Source: Holothuria scabra
Taxonomy: Eukaryota > Echinodermata > Holothuroidea > Aspidochirotida > Holothuriidae
NCBI GenBank assembly: GCA_037179385.1
Contig: CM074196.1
Coordinates: forward strand, 30,897,986 to 30,961,985
Reading direction: 5' to 3'
Length of the DNA stretch: 64,000 nucleotides
Positions 26,104 through 38,618 of this stretch are shown one piece after another. How positions within the stretch are numbered: the first letter of the stretch is position 1; the number at the start of each line of letters is the position of its first letter. Under the pieces are notes generated by a model. That model was not told the origin of the DNA. It ran no database searches and saw nothing but the letters and a program-made list of their open reading frames with translations. Position numbers and translations under genes: made by a program.

Positions 26104-27849
26104 GGTTCCTTGTGTAACAAAGGAACCTATGCAGTCACCTTGGCGTATGTATGTGTGTGTGTGTGTGTGTGTACGTGTGTGTGTGTGTGTATGTGACGGA
26201 TTGGAATGCGAGGTATGTGGTGCGATAACTCAATAATCAAGTGATCAATTTTTTTTAAAACTTGGTATGTATGTAGATGTTGTGGAGTAGATGTGCCCTA
26301 TCGTTTTTGGTGGAGGTCAAAGGTCACTGGTGATCACCAGAGGCCAAAAACTGAATTTCTGTTAGTAGCTGTAACTCAGTATCCGTTGTTCAAGCAGTGG
26401 CATCATTTTAGGATAAGTTAGATTGGTAGGAGGTGAAAATGTTGGTACATTAACCAAAATAATTGGAAAGGGTCAAAAGGTCAAAAAGTAATGTTTTATT
26501 GATATCTTGCCACTGAAACATTTTAGAGGGGTGGTGTAATGGAGATTTGTGTTCGTCTAAGTGAAATGCACGTGATGACCCCCCTTGACCTCACTTGACC
26601 TCATTTGACCTTTTGACCTTTGTGACTTTTTTGTGACGTCAAGATTTGTCTTGATCAGACGAACCAAAAAGGCTATTACACTACCCTCCTACAATGTTCG
26701 TTACTTGAGTTACTGACATTTAAATGACAGGCTAGTGTGTACATGTAGGTCATATGTAGGCCTATTGCAATGCCAGGTATGCGGTGCAATTACTCAATAA
26801 CCAAGTAACATAGTGGAAATAATGGAAAGTTGTGTTTGTCTAAGTAAAGTGCACGTGAAGACTCTTTGGGTCTTTGTTCAATTGGTTTAGAAGTACAGCT
26901 GAAGTTTAATGCCTTTAGACAAATGCAATGTATAAAAGAAAAGAAGAATTATAACCCCCTCTCAGTCTAAAAGCAGTTTAGTTAACAATCAGGACAGTAA
27001 TGCAATTATTATTAAAAACAACCTTTTCCTCACATACAGTATGGAATAAAGTTATTCACAGTGCAAGCTAAGATTCCAATTTCAATAGTAAAATATGAAA
27101 GCAGTTTCTCTTCTTTACCTCTGCTTTTACCCTAGGGACTACAATGCTGTTTCTAACACCCTCTTTAGGTTAAAAGGTCAAGTTGAAAGTCATTTATTAG
27201 ATTCTACAGAGCTATGTTTGTTTCTTGGTCTTCTAGCCAAATTGTGAAGAAGTAATTGGTGGTAATAAATCACCATCGGGCTGCCTTTAGTAGCAGAATT
27301 GTGGGCTTTTCCTTGTTTTTGCTTTTCAGGCAAACACATTGGGTAGTCTAAAGGACAACCATGACATAATTTCTAGTCATCCATCATAAATTTTGGTGGT
27401 CAGGAATGACCAGATGACTGTTAAATTTCTTTGGTGCAGAAGAGACTGTGTTTATTTAAAATCAGTTTCGATCTACTTTGACTGTATTTGACCTTTGTGA
27501 CTTCTTTTTAAGGTCTGGATTTGAATTGTTGAGATTGACCAAAAAGGCAATTAACTAACCTCCTATACTACCCCAAACTCAAGTAAATGACATTTTAGTG
27601 AAAGGTGATGAATGTATTTGTCGCATGGAAGTGGGCAGTGTGCAGTGTGATAATTTGAAAAGTTTAGTGTTCCATTTCTCTCAAACGGCAAGTGCTTGTA
27701 TGATTTTGAAATTTAATGTGCCCCTATGTTTGTGGGTGATGGCCAAAAGTCATTGGGGTTAAAGGTGCAAATTATGCCTTACCTTGGGACTACCTTAATA
27801 CAATATCATCTTTAATGCAAGGAACCATAGTGCCCTTGGGCTCTTGTTT
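26104..27849 (+). mobile_element. Dispersed repeat family R, second copy
   Basis: Starts with the near-palindrome GGTTCCTTGTGTAACAAAGG and ends GCAAGGAACCATAGTGCCC; GGTTCCTTG is therefore present in inverted form at both ends. Near the start is a TG microsatellite (26152-26192), then AGGTCAAAGGTCA (26314-26326), then a cluster of four TGACCT half-sites near 26585-26620. The second half matches 1-964 and 40062-41025. No coding frame. The class is unknown to me. Confidence 0.75.
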
Positions 27850-27861
27850 ATAGTTGAGCTG

Positions 27862-29185
27862 CACTGATACAAATTTCTGTAAATTTACAGACTCTTTTAA
27901 GATAAACTTTTTGTATTTTATTTTAATAGAAATTTTCTGTATCTTTACAGACACTTTGTATTGCTACAATAAACAAAGGTTGTTTAACATGTATTTTCTG
28001 TTTATTTGAAAAAACATTTCTGTTTGCGTTTTTAACCAAATTTTACCACTTTGTAAAAATTTTCTGTAAATTTACAGAACTTTTAACAGTATTTTGTATT
28101 TTTCTGATTTCACATAAATATACTGTCATTTAACAAACATTCATTTTGTTTTTAAGCTAAAAAAGAAACAAAAACAGGACCAAACAAACAAATAAGAAAT
28201 AGCCAGAAAAGTTTCAGTTAAAAAATAAAACACTTTTTGGTAAATTTATGGCCCTTTTTGAAAATTAACTTACATTTATTATAAAAGCATACTTTGTTAT
28301 TATGTTCTTAGATATACATATCACACAACTGGTGTTTTGTCACACATTTTCATGTAAAAAGAAATTGTAAGGCCCTAATTTCAGAGCTCTGACAATTGGT
28401 ATACCGATGTCAACTCATCGCCACAGGCGCTCATGCACTTGATCGGAGCATATTAAAATCGTTTCACAAATTTAGTTGAAAGAGTACGTAAATTTACCAC
28501 TTTATGACGTAAATCTCATTTTGCATAAATGGGTGGAGCTTATTTTGTAGACATTTTTGTAGACATTTTCCTGACAAAATGATTGCTGTGCATGCTTTGA
28601 ATAATATCTTCTTTGGCGTTTTTTAATCAGGAAGTGATAAACTTATTGTTTACCTTGTCTGAAAATGTTTGCAACCAATGTATTTGCATTCTTTGTCATA
28701 TTTATTTTTAAAAACAATTATTATATTGCACAAAAAAGGTGACTTTCCAATTACAAAGTTTCTAGAGAAAGCAGTCTACCTGACAACAATAAGACAACAA
28801 AGCATCCTCAATGTGTTTTGATTGAAAACAACTTCGTAACGACACAATACGTTGATAGCAAATACCTGATCTTATGGTGAAGTGCCTATAGCGTAATAAC
28901 ATATAAAAGGTAAAAGAGCAATATTATAATAAATATGTAAAGGCCGGGAATGAAAACAGTAGGCTGTAAATTCACATAAAATTAAGGTTAACAAAACAGA
29001 ACAATTATGTAATTCGGTTTTACAGTAGATTTTTGTAAACTAATTTACATGCAATAACTGTAAAGAAAAAACAAACCCTTAATGTTTTTTCATGATTACA
29101 GTCTGGCTGTAAAAAAGATTATTTGGTTGGAAAAAAAATGTGCCATAAAAATTATGTAAATTTACAGAAAATTTTTTTAACAGTG
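27862..29185 (+). mobile_element. CACTG element D, first copy
   Basis: Starts CACTGATACAAATTTCTG and ends AAATTTTTTTAACAGTG. The interior is A/T-rich and full of CTGTAAATTTACAG-type palindromes, which occur several times near both ends. It is the inverted counterpart of 29381-30721. Flanking dinucleotides do not form a clear duplication (TG and TT). No coding frame. Confidence 0.75.
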
Positions 29186-29380
29186 TTGGTAAGTTTGTGG
29201 GTGTCTTAGGGCCTTAAGGGAAGTGTTGAGGGGGAGGGTGGCAATTTTGGACCATGCAACCCCCTACCCCATTGACCAAACGGTACATTTTTATGCTAAA
29301 TTGTTTTGCTTTTTCTACGAGCAAGAACAACTTTTCTTTAAATAAATCTGATTTTTTTCTTAAGTGTGAACACAACTGTA

Positions 29381-30721
29381 CACTGTTAAAAATTTCTCTG
29401 TAAATTTACATAATTTTTATGGCAAAATTTTTTTCCAACCAAATAATGTTTTTTTTACAGCCAGACTGTAATCATGAAAAAACATTAAGTGTTTGTTTTT
29501 TCTTTCTCAGTTTTTGCATGTAAATTAGTTTACAAATGTCTACTGTAAAATCGAATTACAGAATTGTTCTGTTTTTTTTTTTTTTACCTTAATTTTATGT
29601 GAATATACAGCCTACTGTTTTCATTCTCGGCGTTTTAATATTTATTATAATATCGCTTTTTTTCCTTTCATATGTTATTACGTAACATACACTTTACCAT
29701 TACGTAGATCAGGTATTTGCTTATCAACGTAATGTGTCGTTACGAGGTTGTTTTCAATCAAAACACAATGAGGATGCTTTGTTGTCATATTGTTGTCAAG
29801 CAGACTGCTATCTCTAGGAACTTTGTAATTGGAAAGTCACATTTTTTGTACAATGTAATAATTGTTTTTAAAATAAATATGACAAAGAATGCAAATACAT
29901 TGGTTGCAAACATTTCCAGACAAGGTAAACAATAAGTTTATCACTTCCTGATTAAAAAACGCCAAAAAAGATATTATTCAAAGCAACAGCAATCCTTTTG
30001 TTAGGAAAATGCCTACAAAATAAGCTCCACCCATTTATGCAAAATGAGATATACGTCATAAAGTTGTAAATTTACAGACTCTTTCAAGTAAATTTGTGAA
30101 ACGTTTTTAATTCGATCAAGTGCATAAGCGCCTGTGGCGATGAGTTGACATCAGTATACCAATTGTCAGTGCTCTGAAATTTCTTTTTACTTAAAAATGT
30201 GTGACAAAACACCAGTTGTATGATATTTATAACTAAGAACGTAATAACTAAGTATGCTTTTATAATAAATGTAAGTGAATTTTCAAATAGGGCCATAAAT
30301 TTGCCAAAAATGTTTTCTTTTTTAACTGAAACTTCGCAGAACGATGCATGTTATATATTGAAAATTTTCTGGCTATTTCTTATTTGTTTGTTTGTTTGGG
30401 CTTATTTTTGTTTCTTTTTCAGCTTAAAAACAAAATGAATGTTTGTTAAATGACAGTATATTTATGTGAAATCAGAAAAATACAAAATACTGTTAAAATT
30501 TCTGTAAATTTACAGAAAAAGTTTTACAAAGAAGTAAAATTTGGTTAAAAAAGCAGACAGAAATGGTTTTTTGAAATAAACAGAAAATACATGTTAAACA
30601 ACCTTTTTTTATTGTAGCAATACAAAGTGTCTGTAAAGATACAGAAAATCTCTATTAAAAGTAAAATACAAAAAGTTTAAGTTAAAAAAAGGCCGTAAAT
30701 TTACAGAAATTTTTAACAGTG
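29381..30721 (-). mobile_element. CACTG element D, second copy, inverted
   Basis: Starts CACTGTTAAAAATTTCTC and ends ATTTTTAACAGTG, with TA on both sides (29379-29380, 30722-30723). It runs opposite to the copy at 27862-29185, with a 195-bp spacer, so the two form a 2.9-kb inverted repeat. Frames of about 70 codons inside are not shared by both copies. Confidence 0.8.
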
Positions 30722-32644
30722 TATAAGGTACGTACCGAAAATTTTGGGTCCTTTTACACATTTGTAAACATGGAACTTCTATTGCAGAAAATAGATTAGA
30801 TTCATTGTTTCCTCTAAGGAAATTTGCATATTCGGGGGACTATCGAAGAATCTGCGTTTCCTATTAGCATATATCTGAGATAGCATGTTGACTGAAGATC
30901 GTGTTATCTAAGGAGTGCAGATTAAGGCTTCTCGGCGACTTTCAAAAAACTCTCGAAACTTTGTTTGTTTTTTTAAGACAAAAATGAAAGCCTACATTTA
31001 AGAATATTTTAGGGAAACGGTACATAGCGGCTAGGACAAATTATCCCACTGACTGCTTTATGAGCCATCAATTACTGTTTTAAGGGTTGCAAATTAAGGA
31101 GCGCGAAGCGCGCGGAAAATTTTGCCTTTTTAAAACTAAAAATTTCAAATGTGGAACTTTTATTAGGAAAAATTCGGAATTTCATGAAGGGAAACTTGGG
31201 AAAACCGCTCTGTAATTGACTGGTGTTTCAAATGGCAAGTTTTCGAATTTTTCACATTTTCGATCAAGGGCACAATCGTCCCTGCCTCCTGTAGCTACGC
31301 CACTGCTCTGTAACATTGGACATCGATAAAATTTTGACATTTCAATAACTAAAGAATCCATCAACAAAGACTAAACAACTGACAGGGTTGAAAGGTATCC
31401 GATGACAGGTGTGTATGAGAGCATTTGAGTACGGTAATGGTTTCGCTGCCTAGAATATAAAGTCTTGCTTGGCGCGGAGCACACACATTTTTTTGAAAAG
31501 TCGCGACCCCTCAGACAGCCGGAAATGGCATATCTCGGGCTTGTAAGTAGTAGCTGCTAAGTTTTCCGATTTTCTTGCAAATCCGAACACGACTGTACCA
31601 GGAATGTATTGCGGCGCGCTTTGGATTCTGGGGGATTACTGAAGGATCTGCCCTCCCTTCAAATATTGGTGGCAAATCTGAGAATGATTGCTTTTCCCGT
31701 TTTTTCCCCTTCCCGGTGGCAGTTTGCCCCCGAGCCCCGCTGGTTACGCCACTGGATTTTTTATTCTCATTATTTGATTAGTGGCCCAGATGAGATTCGT
31801 ATTTCTAGGCTGGATATACCCAGCTTAAAACACGTGGGAAGTGCCTTTTCCGGCCATCTGGAGGGTTTGTAAAGAACAAAATTTTCTTGTACTCTCCGCG
31901 TCAACTGATAGTGGCGCTCCTCTTAGACAGTCTTGCCGCCTCTGGCCCTAGGAGGTACCAGGCCCTAACTTGTTACCTAGGCCCCCCTAAAAATTCCATC
32001 CATCGTTTAGAATCCTTCATTTGATTTTCGACCATTTTGGAGCCTCTCAAATCACCAAAATCGCTGAGCTGCGTGGGGCTTCGCCCCCTGGACCACACCA
32101 GGGGACCTTGAGCGGACCCCTGGACCCCACGCCGATGGGGTTTTGCGCTTCGTGCCAAACCGGACGCCTTACGGGGTCACCATTATGTCCGCTGCCGAAA
32201 ACTTGTGCCCCCTAATAAAAAACATCTTCCGCCGCCTAAAAAACTTCCCCACGCATTCTCAACATCAAATATGCACACACTGGGCTGTAGTTTTCCCATG
32301 TGACAGCATTTGGATAAGATTGATAAAATTGAGACAACGTTGTGTTTAATTAGACGCAAACACACACTATATGTATAGGCGGTAGCGGAGAAACTGTAAA
32401 ACAATATTGCTACAGAATTGAAAGGCTGGATCTCCGAAGAGATACAAATAGCGGAATGGTAGAAATTTGGTGAGTAACACAGCCAATAATCTGAAGTAGA
32501 GCTTTCGAGGAATACTACCTCCTCTTCTGTACTCGGTCAAGAATGACAAGGAGCAAGGAATTTTGGAACCTTTAAAAAGGTGGAGGACAATGGTCCACCC
32601 ATGTTGTGACAAGATGATCCTTGAAACAATTAGGCAGGTTAATT

Positions 32645-32760
32645 GACCTGGAGGGTCTTAGCGGATTAAATGACCAGGAGGGTATAAGTGGATTAGTAGA
32701 CCGGGAGGGCCCAAACGGATTAAAAGACCGGGAGGGTCTAATCGGATTACTAGGGTGTAA
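32645..32760. repeat. Minisatellite of about 27 bp, four units
   Basis: Units resemble GACCGGGAGGGTCTAAACGG followed by ATTAAAA or similar, repeated about four times with substitutions. It falls in a block of copy 1 (about 32345-32800) that has no counterpart in copy 2. Confidence 0.8.
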
Positions 32761-32998
32761 GTCATGAGTTATCTCATCAGGTAATCTTGCCAAATAGTCT
32801 ACACGTGGTTTGGTGCTAAACGCACTGCCACAGCGTGCACTGTGGTATGCGCGCTGAGTACACATTAAACGAGCAAGCACATCGAGTCTGGTCTAGTCCG
32901 TAATAACATGTACTCCATCATGGCCCCTGGAGAGTATTGTAATGTGATATGAAAACCTCTATACTGAAGAAGTTTTTTAAATTTTCACTTTCCTCCAG

Positions 32999-33121
32999 AT
33001 GTGTGCGAAGCAAACCCAAATCTCTGTTACAATGCAACTTGTGTGAGCCAAAACGATGTCGGTAGCTACTATTGTGAATGTGATTTTGGCTATGTATATA
33101 GAGGCGGGGAAGGGTGTCAAG
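32999..33121 (+). CDS. Exon: EGF-like domain, EGF-b, copy 1
   Basis: The 123-bp exon has acceptor TTTCCTCCAG and donor GTATGT, phase 1-1. With the incoming G it reads D-V-C-E-A-N-P-N-L-C, then N-A-T-C-V-S, Y-Y-C-E-C and a final G-C-Q: six cysteines in EGF order. It lacks the full D-x-D-E calcium motif (D-V-C-E), so calcium binding is doubtful. The copy-2 counterpart at 54669-54788 is one codon shorter. Joined directly to the VWC-like exon at 8338-8390 it preserves frame across a 24.6-kb intron; the equivalent intron in copy 2 is only 3.9 kb. Confidence 0.9.
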
Positions 33122-34973
33122 GTATGTATAATGACTGTTTCTTGAGTCGGTCAGTACCTTGAGTCGGTCACTGCCTATAAAAAGTACCATTGTGGTTCTT
33201 TGGTCATTAAATGAACAAATTTTCTACGACATTAACTCCATTAAAGAAAATGACAACAGCTCGGAATCCGTCAAAAAAAAAAAAAAAATAGCCCAATGTT
33301 AAGAGGAAATTTGCCTCGCCTAGCCATTATCCTGTGTTCCCCTGGTGAGGCTTCAGACATGACTCAAAACAGTCGCAAAAATATTTAAAATGTATATGGT
33401 TAACTGATAGCATTACTCTTCCACAGTTTGATGATTTTTCTCTATTTTGACAATTTATTCAAAATATTTTAAAATCACTCTTATATATAGGCGCTGGAAA
33501 CGTTTCCGTGACCGACCGACTCAAAGTACACTTGTCAAATCAAAGGTACAAGAACCTCATGTGAGTAATCTCATTCCTGAAATGTTTGTACTAGACATAC
33601 ACTCTCACTCCTAGGACTATTCGAAAGAAATTGTGTAAGTAAATGGAATAAAATATGATTAAAATATTTCCTTGAGATAAAAACATTTTTGGTGACATTC
33701 CCGATAAGTGACCGACTCATGGTGCAACCGTGCTAAACAATCTCTAGCTTTCATTGACTTTATTTGGAGGTAACGTGACGACAGGAGACATTTTGTTGAA
33801 GGCACCGTAAACAGAACTTTTCCATAGGGGAATTGCAAAAACTTGTGGGAAAGGCTCTTGGTGTGCATCGTATCCGCCTACAGTAAAATGACAGACAAAA
33901 ACGACCTTTACCAAAAATCTACCCCACAATTCTTTGTAGCTGCCATTTGTACAAACGTCTATAAACAAACTGTTGACTGTATTCGCCCAGAAAATGGCAG
34001 CTTGTTCTAAAATTGTGTGCCACCCAATCTGGTTTAGGGAGAAATTGAGAGAATTAAGTCACTGTCAATGAAAAGAATTGAAAGTAAAACAAGGCGATAT
34101 GTTGTGAAGACTATGATTTTAAATTGACATAAATTTGTGTCTTTTGGAAAGATTCAAAGGTGGGCTTGAACAAGAATCCCATATATACTTTATTCGTGGA
34201 CGTCACATATAATACTCATAAACCTCAGTGAACTGTTAGACCTATACCCGGGATCCCGATTAACTTTGAGTTCTTAAAGTATAAGTAAAAAAATACTATA
34301 CAATACGCATGTTTGATGACAAAAAAGAAAAGAAGAAGAAGAAAAAAAATCTGTAATGTATTCTGAGCTTTTCTACATCAAACTTTCACACCTACTAAAT
34401 AGCCTTCCGAAGTAAACAGCTAAACCCAGTACTGATTCAAACGGAGATACTTTTGCTTCAAGCGCAATGCTTTCATATATCTAGATAGGGTCTTGTAATG
34501 TAGCCATGGTACCCAGTGACATATTTTGAAATTACACAAAAAATGTTGTTATCCTCTCATACTGTATTTAATGAAATCAATTACCGAAATAAGACGTCCT
34601 GTTCTGTCTTTGATCCTTTGGCATTTCTCGTCAAAGTTAGGTAGTACGTGGTAGCCTTTGCTGCCATCAAGTTTACTTTGGGATACAAATCTTGTAACTT
34701 TATTTTCTGTAAAATCTCGAGAAACACATGTCCGATTAGAACGGAGGTTTCAAAAACATATACATTCAGTTCCTCTCATACTTCAAACTTAAACTATCTC
34801 TTTAAAAATATTTTAAAGTCAGGTTCTAGCTTTAAAAAATATGAGCTGCAGTGACTATTAAATTTAAGTACATAAAAAGACGAATGATCACATTGTGAAC
34901 ATAAAGTTTGAAAAGAACGTTTGTTTTTCATTTCTTCAGTTAAAATACCATTGGGCCACTTCAGGTTCCTTAA
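33122..34973 (+). other. Intron between EGF-b and EGF-c, no gene seen
   Basis: Aligns with 54789-56740. The phrase GAGTCGGTCA recurs at 33147 and 33163. An AAG-rich run lies near 34322-34348. Frames of 60-75 codons on either strand are not conserved in copy 2. Confidence 0.65.
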
Positions 34974-35269
34974 AGGGCCAAACCTCTCACCACCAACTTC
35001 AATTTTGGTAGCCGGGTACCGAAATTCTCAATTGGCTCAGCTCTTTGATTGACAGCTAATTCAAACAATGCAGAGGTCCAAAGCTTATATTACACAGCAT
35101 GAATGGTACTGAGAGTGTTTTGATTATATAAATTGAGTGTTTCTACACTCACCCTGAAGCAATAAACTGATATTATGTCTGAATGAGGATGAATTTCAGA
35201 CAATTGTGGGAGGGGCTTCAACAAGAAGGTTAGGAGAATTGGTACTGTTTGGGGTGAGAGAATTGAGCC
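34974..35269. mobile_element. TTAA-flanked MITE, family C
   Basis: 296 bp. The left flank is TTAA (34970-34973) and the right flank TTCA (35270-35273), a one-base decay. Ends are AGGGCCAAACCTCTCACC and the complement of GGCTCAATTCTCTCACC. The empty site survives in copy 2 near 56736 as CCTTTAAGTGGGGTATC. A related terminus occurs at 38619 next to TTAA. Confidence 0.8.
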
Positions 35270-35666
35270 TTCAAAGTGGGTTATAAGAAATATGGCATCT
35301 CTTAATCTGGAACGGGTTTCATTATCACGTCGTGTACCTGGAAATATAAGTTGATATTTAAATAAGATGTCACATGAAACAAGTCTACATCACTCTCTAG
35401 ACTCCTTTGCCTTTACATTAACTGCACCCTTTATTCCATAAAAAGAGTATGTACGTCACAAAAGGCTTTTGGTGTTCGACAGCTGATCTCAAGCTACCGA
35501 GTGTTTCTCTATCGGTTTTAGTGTCCAACAAAATATTGGATGGAGAATGTTTTGATAATTTCTAAACTGTAATGTGAATATTTTCTCGTTTCTGTTATTT
35601 TTAAGGCACTCATTCATTTTCTGTGATTACCAATAACGTTGATGTGCTTTCATTTCTTTTGAATAG

Positions 35667-35795
35667 ATATTGATGAGTGCGGTCTTTTTATTTTAAACTT
35701 CTGTGACAATGGAGAATGTCGGAATATTCCCGGCGGGTACACATGTGACTGTGACCCAGGGTTTGAGAATGAGGAAATCTCAGGCCTTTGTATAG
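35667..35795 (+). CDS. Exon: calcium-binding EGF domain, EGF-c, copy 1
   Basis: The 129-bp exon has acceptor TTTTGAATAG and donor GTAACT, phase 1-1. It reads D-I-D-E-C, then N-F-C-D-N-G-E-C, G-G-Y-T-C-D-C-D-P-G-F and a final G-L-C-I: a textbook calcium-binding EGF domain with all six Cys and the conserved G-F. It is three codons longer than its paralogue at 57153-57272, the extra residues lying between Cys1 and Cys2. The next usable exon is EGF-a of copy 2 at 43773, because the exon between them is broken. Confidence 0.92.
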
Positions 35796-38210
35796 GTAAC
35801 TTATATTAAAATGTGTTTTCCATATTTAGAAATGTACAATTCAAATTCTGTATTTTATGTACATTTATGTATATTTTATATCAAGACATGAGAGGTTGAT
35901 ACCACAGAACACACGGTCGTACAGTGCAATAAAAACCCATCAGTCTAGTCATACATCTAATCCAACAGGTTCTGAGTTATTTTGATCTCTTTTTAAATTT
36001 TCTTCTTTCATTTAGAACGTTTTAATTTCTTAAACTTGAAAATTATTACAACGAGAAAGGTGTAAATTTTCCATAGAATCCGAATTTTGAAATAAAATGC
36101 GTTATTTCGAAGAAAAACTTGTGTTATAATACTACCACTACAACTCGGCTTTAAGAAGTTCCTTAAAATAAAGCATCAAATCTCCCAATTCGTTGCCAGA
36201 GTTTCACAATTCATTGCCACTTCTGAAGACCATCAGTTCTGTGGAATCATCTTGGCATGGAATATGGCACACCAAACTATTGCAATGAAAACTAGAAAGT
36301 CAACATTTTTCAACATATAAATTTCTGTCAAGAAGGTGGGAGTTAAATTGCCTGAGGGTTGGTTGTACTGTCTTGCACACTGGAGGTCCCTAAATCAAAT
36401 TCCGGTGGAACCACTTGGAAATTTTCTGTGGACTAAATTTCACTTGCATTCACTTGCCCTATTCCATTGCCAATGCTGAGCACCAAGCACAATTATTGCA
36501 GTAGGTTTCATATTTTTGTTCTTCGGTATGACCCGGCCCGACTCGAAAATTTAGGAAACGGCATTGTAATTGCCGGTGTCATTTGATGAATTGGAGTTAC
36601 ATATGACAATTAATTCCTGGTTAAATGGAACAGGACTGAAAGTAATTAATTAATGCCTGTCTCATTTACCTCTGGGCAATAGTGACAAAAGAACCAGAAT
36701 TTCACCGTGTTTTCTACGCTTACGGTGGAAAAGGATGCTAGATCAGTTCGGGAGGCAACCGCTTTTGGGGGATAAGGGCATTCTCCAGATCGGGGAAATA
36801 TTTGCCTGTCTTAACGGAATGAATATGTATCAGCACTCAGAGACCACCTCTTCAAAGTCGTTGATTTGTTTAAGAAATAAATGTGTATTCAAATGTGAGA
36901 TAACAGTTTAGACACAAAAAGCAAAACCACAAGGTACCTCTAACAACGTTTTTATAGAAGTTAGTGCTCGTACTTCTCATTTGCACACCTTTATGTGGAA
37001 AGTAGTGCACAAACCATGGAGTCTATAAGCTAAGGGCCAAGAACGTAGCAAAAGTGCTCTTATTCTCAAAATTAGCGTGATGAACAATTGAACGTGATGG
37101 AGCTTTATTGTTCCCCGAGAAACAAAGATTTTAATAATGCGGAATTTCTCTTTCCCTAAAATCTATGAAATGGCGAGGTTGTTTTCAACATTCGTGTCCG
37201 TTGAATCTGCGCTCTGGGATAGCAATGCACTCGGGGGAGATTTTTGAAAATGTCGCCACCCATGACCGTAATTGTCCGCTAATCGGGTGAAAGTCGATTT
37301 CCCCTGAGAGCGGTTATCTCCCCAACTGTTTATGAACTAGTAGGCTTCCTGATTCTCAAGAAGGTCGAAATTGTAAAAGGCTCATTCTTGCTACCCTGTA
37401 TAAGTCAGTAGCTGCTTAATGTTTCTCCTTTCTGTGCGTTTCTTCTCGTTATTACATCACGTAGCAATGTTAACAACTTATGACATGTTTATCGTATTTG
37501 ATGTTTTTTTTATGTTATAAAGCATACAGTAGTTTTTCAAGGATATGAACACTATATTATGTGCACAATTCTTATATTATCTAAACTCTATGTTATTTTT
37601 AATATTTTGTATAAGACGGAAAAGTGTTTTGAAATGTAAAATCATCAAGATTGTGGAAAACAAAATAAGTGGAGGTTAAAAAAAAAAATGTAAAAGGATT
37701 TTCCTCAAAAATGCCCTATCCTTCTGCTTCTTGCATACAGAAAAATGAAACTTTGGCAAAAAGTCCACAGGCCAGACTAAACCATTTACGTAGGCTTACT
37801 GTAAAATGATACATGCTTTAAGTGAGAATTAGGCGGTGCTTGGTGCTGAAAATACTGGGACACGGAATTTCAAGAAAGTCGCAGCTAATTTGCAAACTAT
37901 GAGGTCTTGACCATATTAATTAAACAAGCTGTCGTTTAACCAGTGGAGACTAACTATCATCCCAACATCAATGGCTTTTAAAATCAAAATGGCAAGATCT
38001 GTGGGATTGCTTGCCCGAAAACAAATTGTATCGAGTTAAACCTACAGTTGGAACTGGGAGAAGTAGAGTCCCCAGTAAACGGAGAGACCATTTAGTCCTG
38101 ACTAGTGCCCGCATCGGGCACACTTATTTTACCCACGCCTATTTACTTCATGGGGATGAAAGAACATATACTGTATACCTCGTGACTGTGCTGTCACCGT
38201 TATTCACATC
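35796..38210 (+). other. Intron after EGF-c, no gene seen
   Basis: About 35796-36400 and 36830-37390 align with copy 2 (57273-57870 and 58119-58260). About 36400-36830 is an insertion in copy 1 that includes SINE-like text. From 37390 onward no clear homologue exists in the window. Confidence 0.6.
36470..36555 (-). mobile_element. Degraded SINE fragment
   Basis: On the minus strand the text CGGGTCATACCGAAGA, then GAAACCTACTGC, then TTGTGCTTGGTGC parallels the body of the SINE at 55504-55722. The promoter half is not recognisable. Confidence 0.45.
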
Positions 38211-38489
38211 CATGGGCGTCCGCAGGAAAAAAGTCAGGGGGGGGGGGGATTTCTAGGGAGGGGCAAAACCTCCAAGTCACCATGAATTGACACAAAGCAT
38301 GCGAAAATTTCAGCCTAAAATGCCTCCCAGATCGCCGGAAATGGCATTTCTAAAGCCTATTTTTCGCATAGACACTTGGAAAACACGTTTTGTTCGGGTT
38401 TTTGCTTTGATTTTTATACATTTGTTCAAATTTTTGATTTTCCAGGGGGTAGGGGCCCTCCCCCTTGCCCATACCTGCGGACGCCCATG
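38211..38489. mobile_element. hAT-like MITE with 8-bp target duplication
   Basis: Ends CATGGGCGTCCGCAGG and CCTGCGGACGCCCATG are perfect inverted repeats. Flanking 8-mers TTCACATC (38203-38210) and GTCACATC (38490-38497) match at seven positions. The 279-bp interior includes a 10-base G run and CCCTCCCCCTTGCCC near the right end. No coding capacity. Confidence 0.8.
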
Positions 38490-38618
38490 GTCACATCTTT
38501 TCTATCTTCGTGACACAATATAACACATTCGTGTTGGTGTGTCGTTAGACCCCATCTAACATCTAACCAATGGGCGCATAGCGTCTTAGATGGCATGATA
38601 TACATCTACCTGACTTAA

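Larger units (their letters stand above)
26045..31754. mobile_element. Possible hAT-like element interrupted by later insertions
   Basis: Left terminus CAGTGGCGTAATCAG and right terminus GGTTACGCCACTG are inverted over about 11 bases. The flanking 8-mers GAGTTTTT (26037-26044) and GATTTTTT (31755-31762) match at seven of eight positions, as expected of a hAT 8-bp duplication. It would contain family R copy 26104-27849 and the CACTG pair as later insertions. T-richness of the flanks weakens the evidence. Confidence 0.4.
24330..32254. mobile_element. Nested transposon cluster absent from copy 2
   Basis: The text just left of 24330 and right of 32254 is contiguous in copy 2 near 54310. Inside are hAT-like termini (25116, 26045, 31302, 31754), one copy of family R and the inverted CACTG pair. 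Phrases such as TGCTTTGCCCCCTGGACCCC (near 24539) and GGGGCTTCGCCCCCTGGACC (near 32075) look like termini of further elements. No intact transposase was found. Confidence 0.6.

Noticed and set aside
25116..31302. hAT element between CAGTGGCGTAGCC and GCTACGCCACTG
   Set aside because: Ends are inverted but the flanking 8-mers (AATCATAG and CTCTGTAA) do not match, so the two ends probably belong to different insertions.
32572..32880. 102-codon frame with repeated Pro-Ser-Arg-Ser text
   Set aside because: The repeats come from the 27-bp minisatellite, and the block is absent from copy 2.
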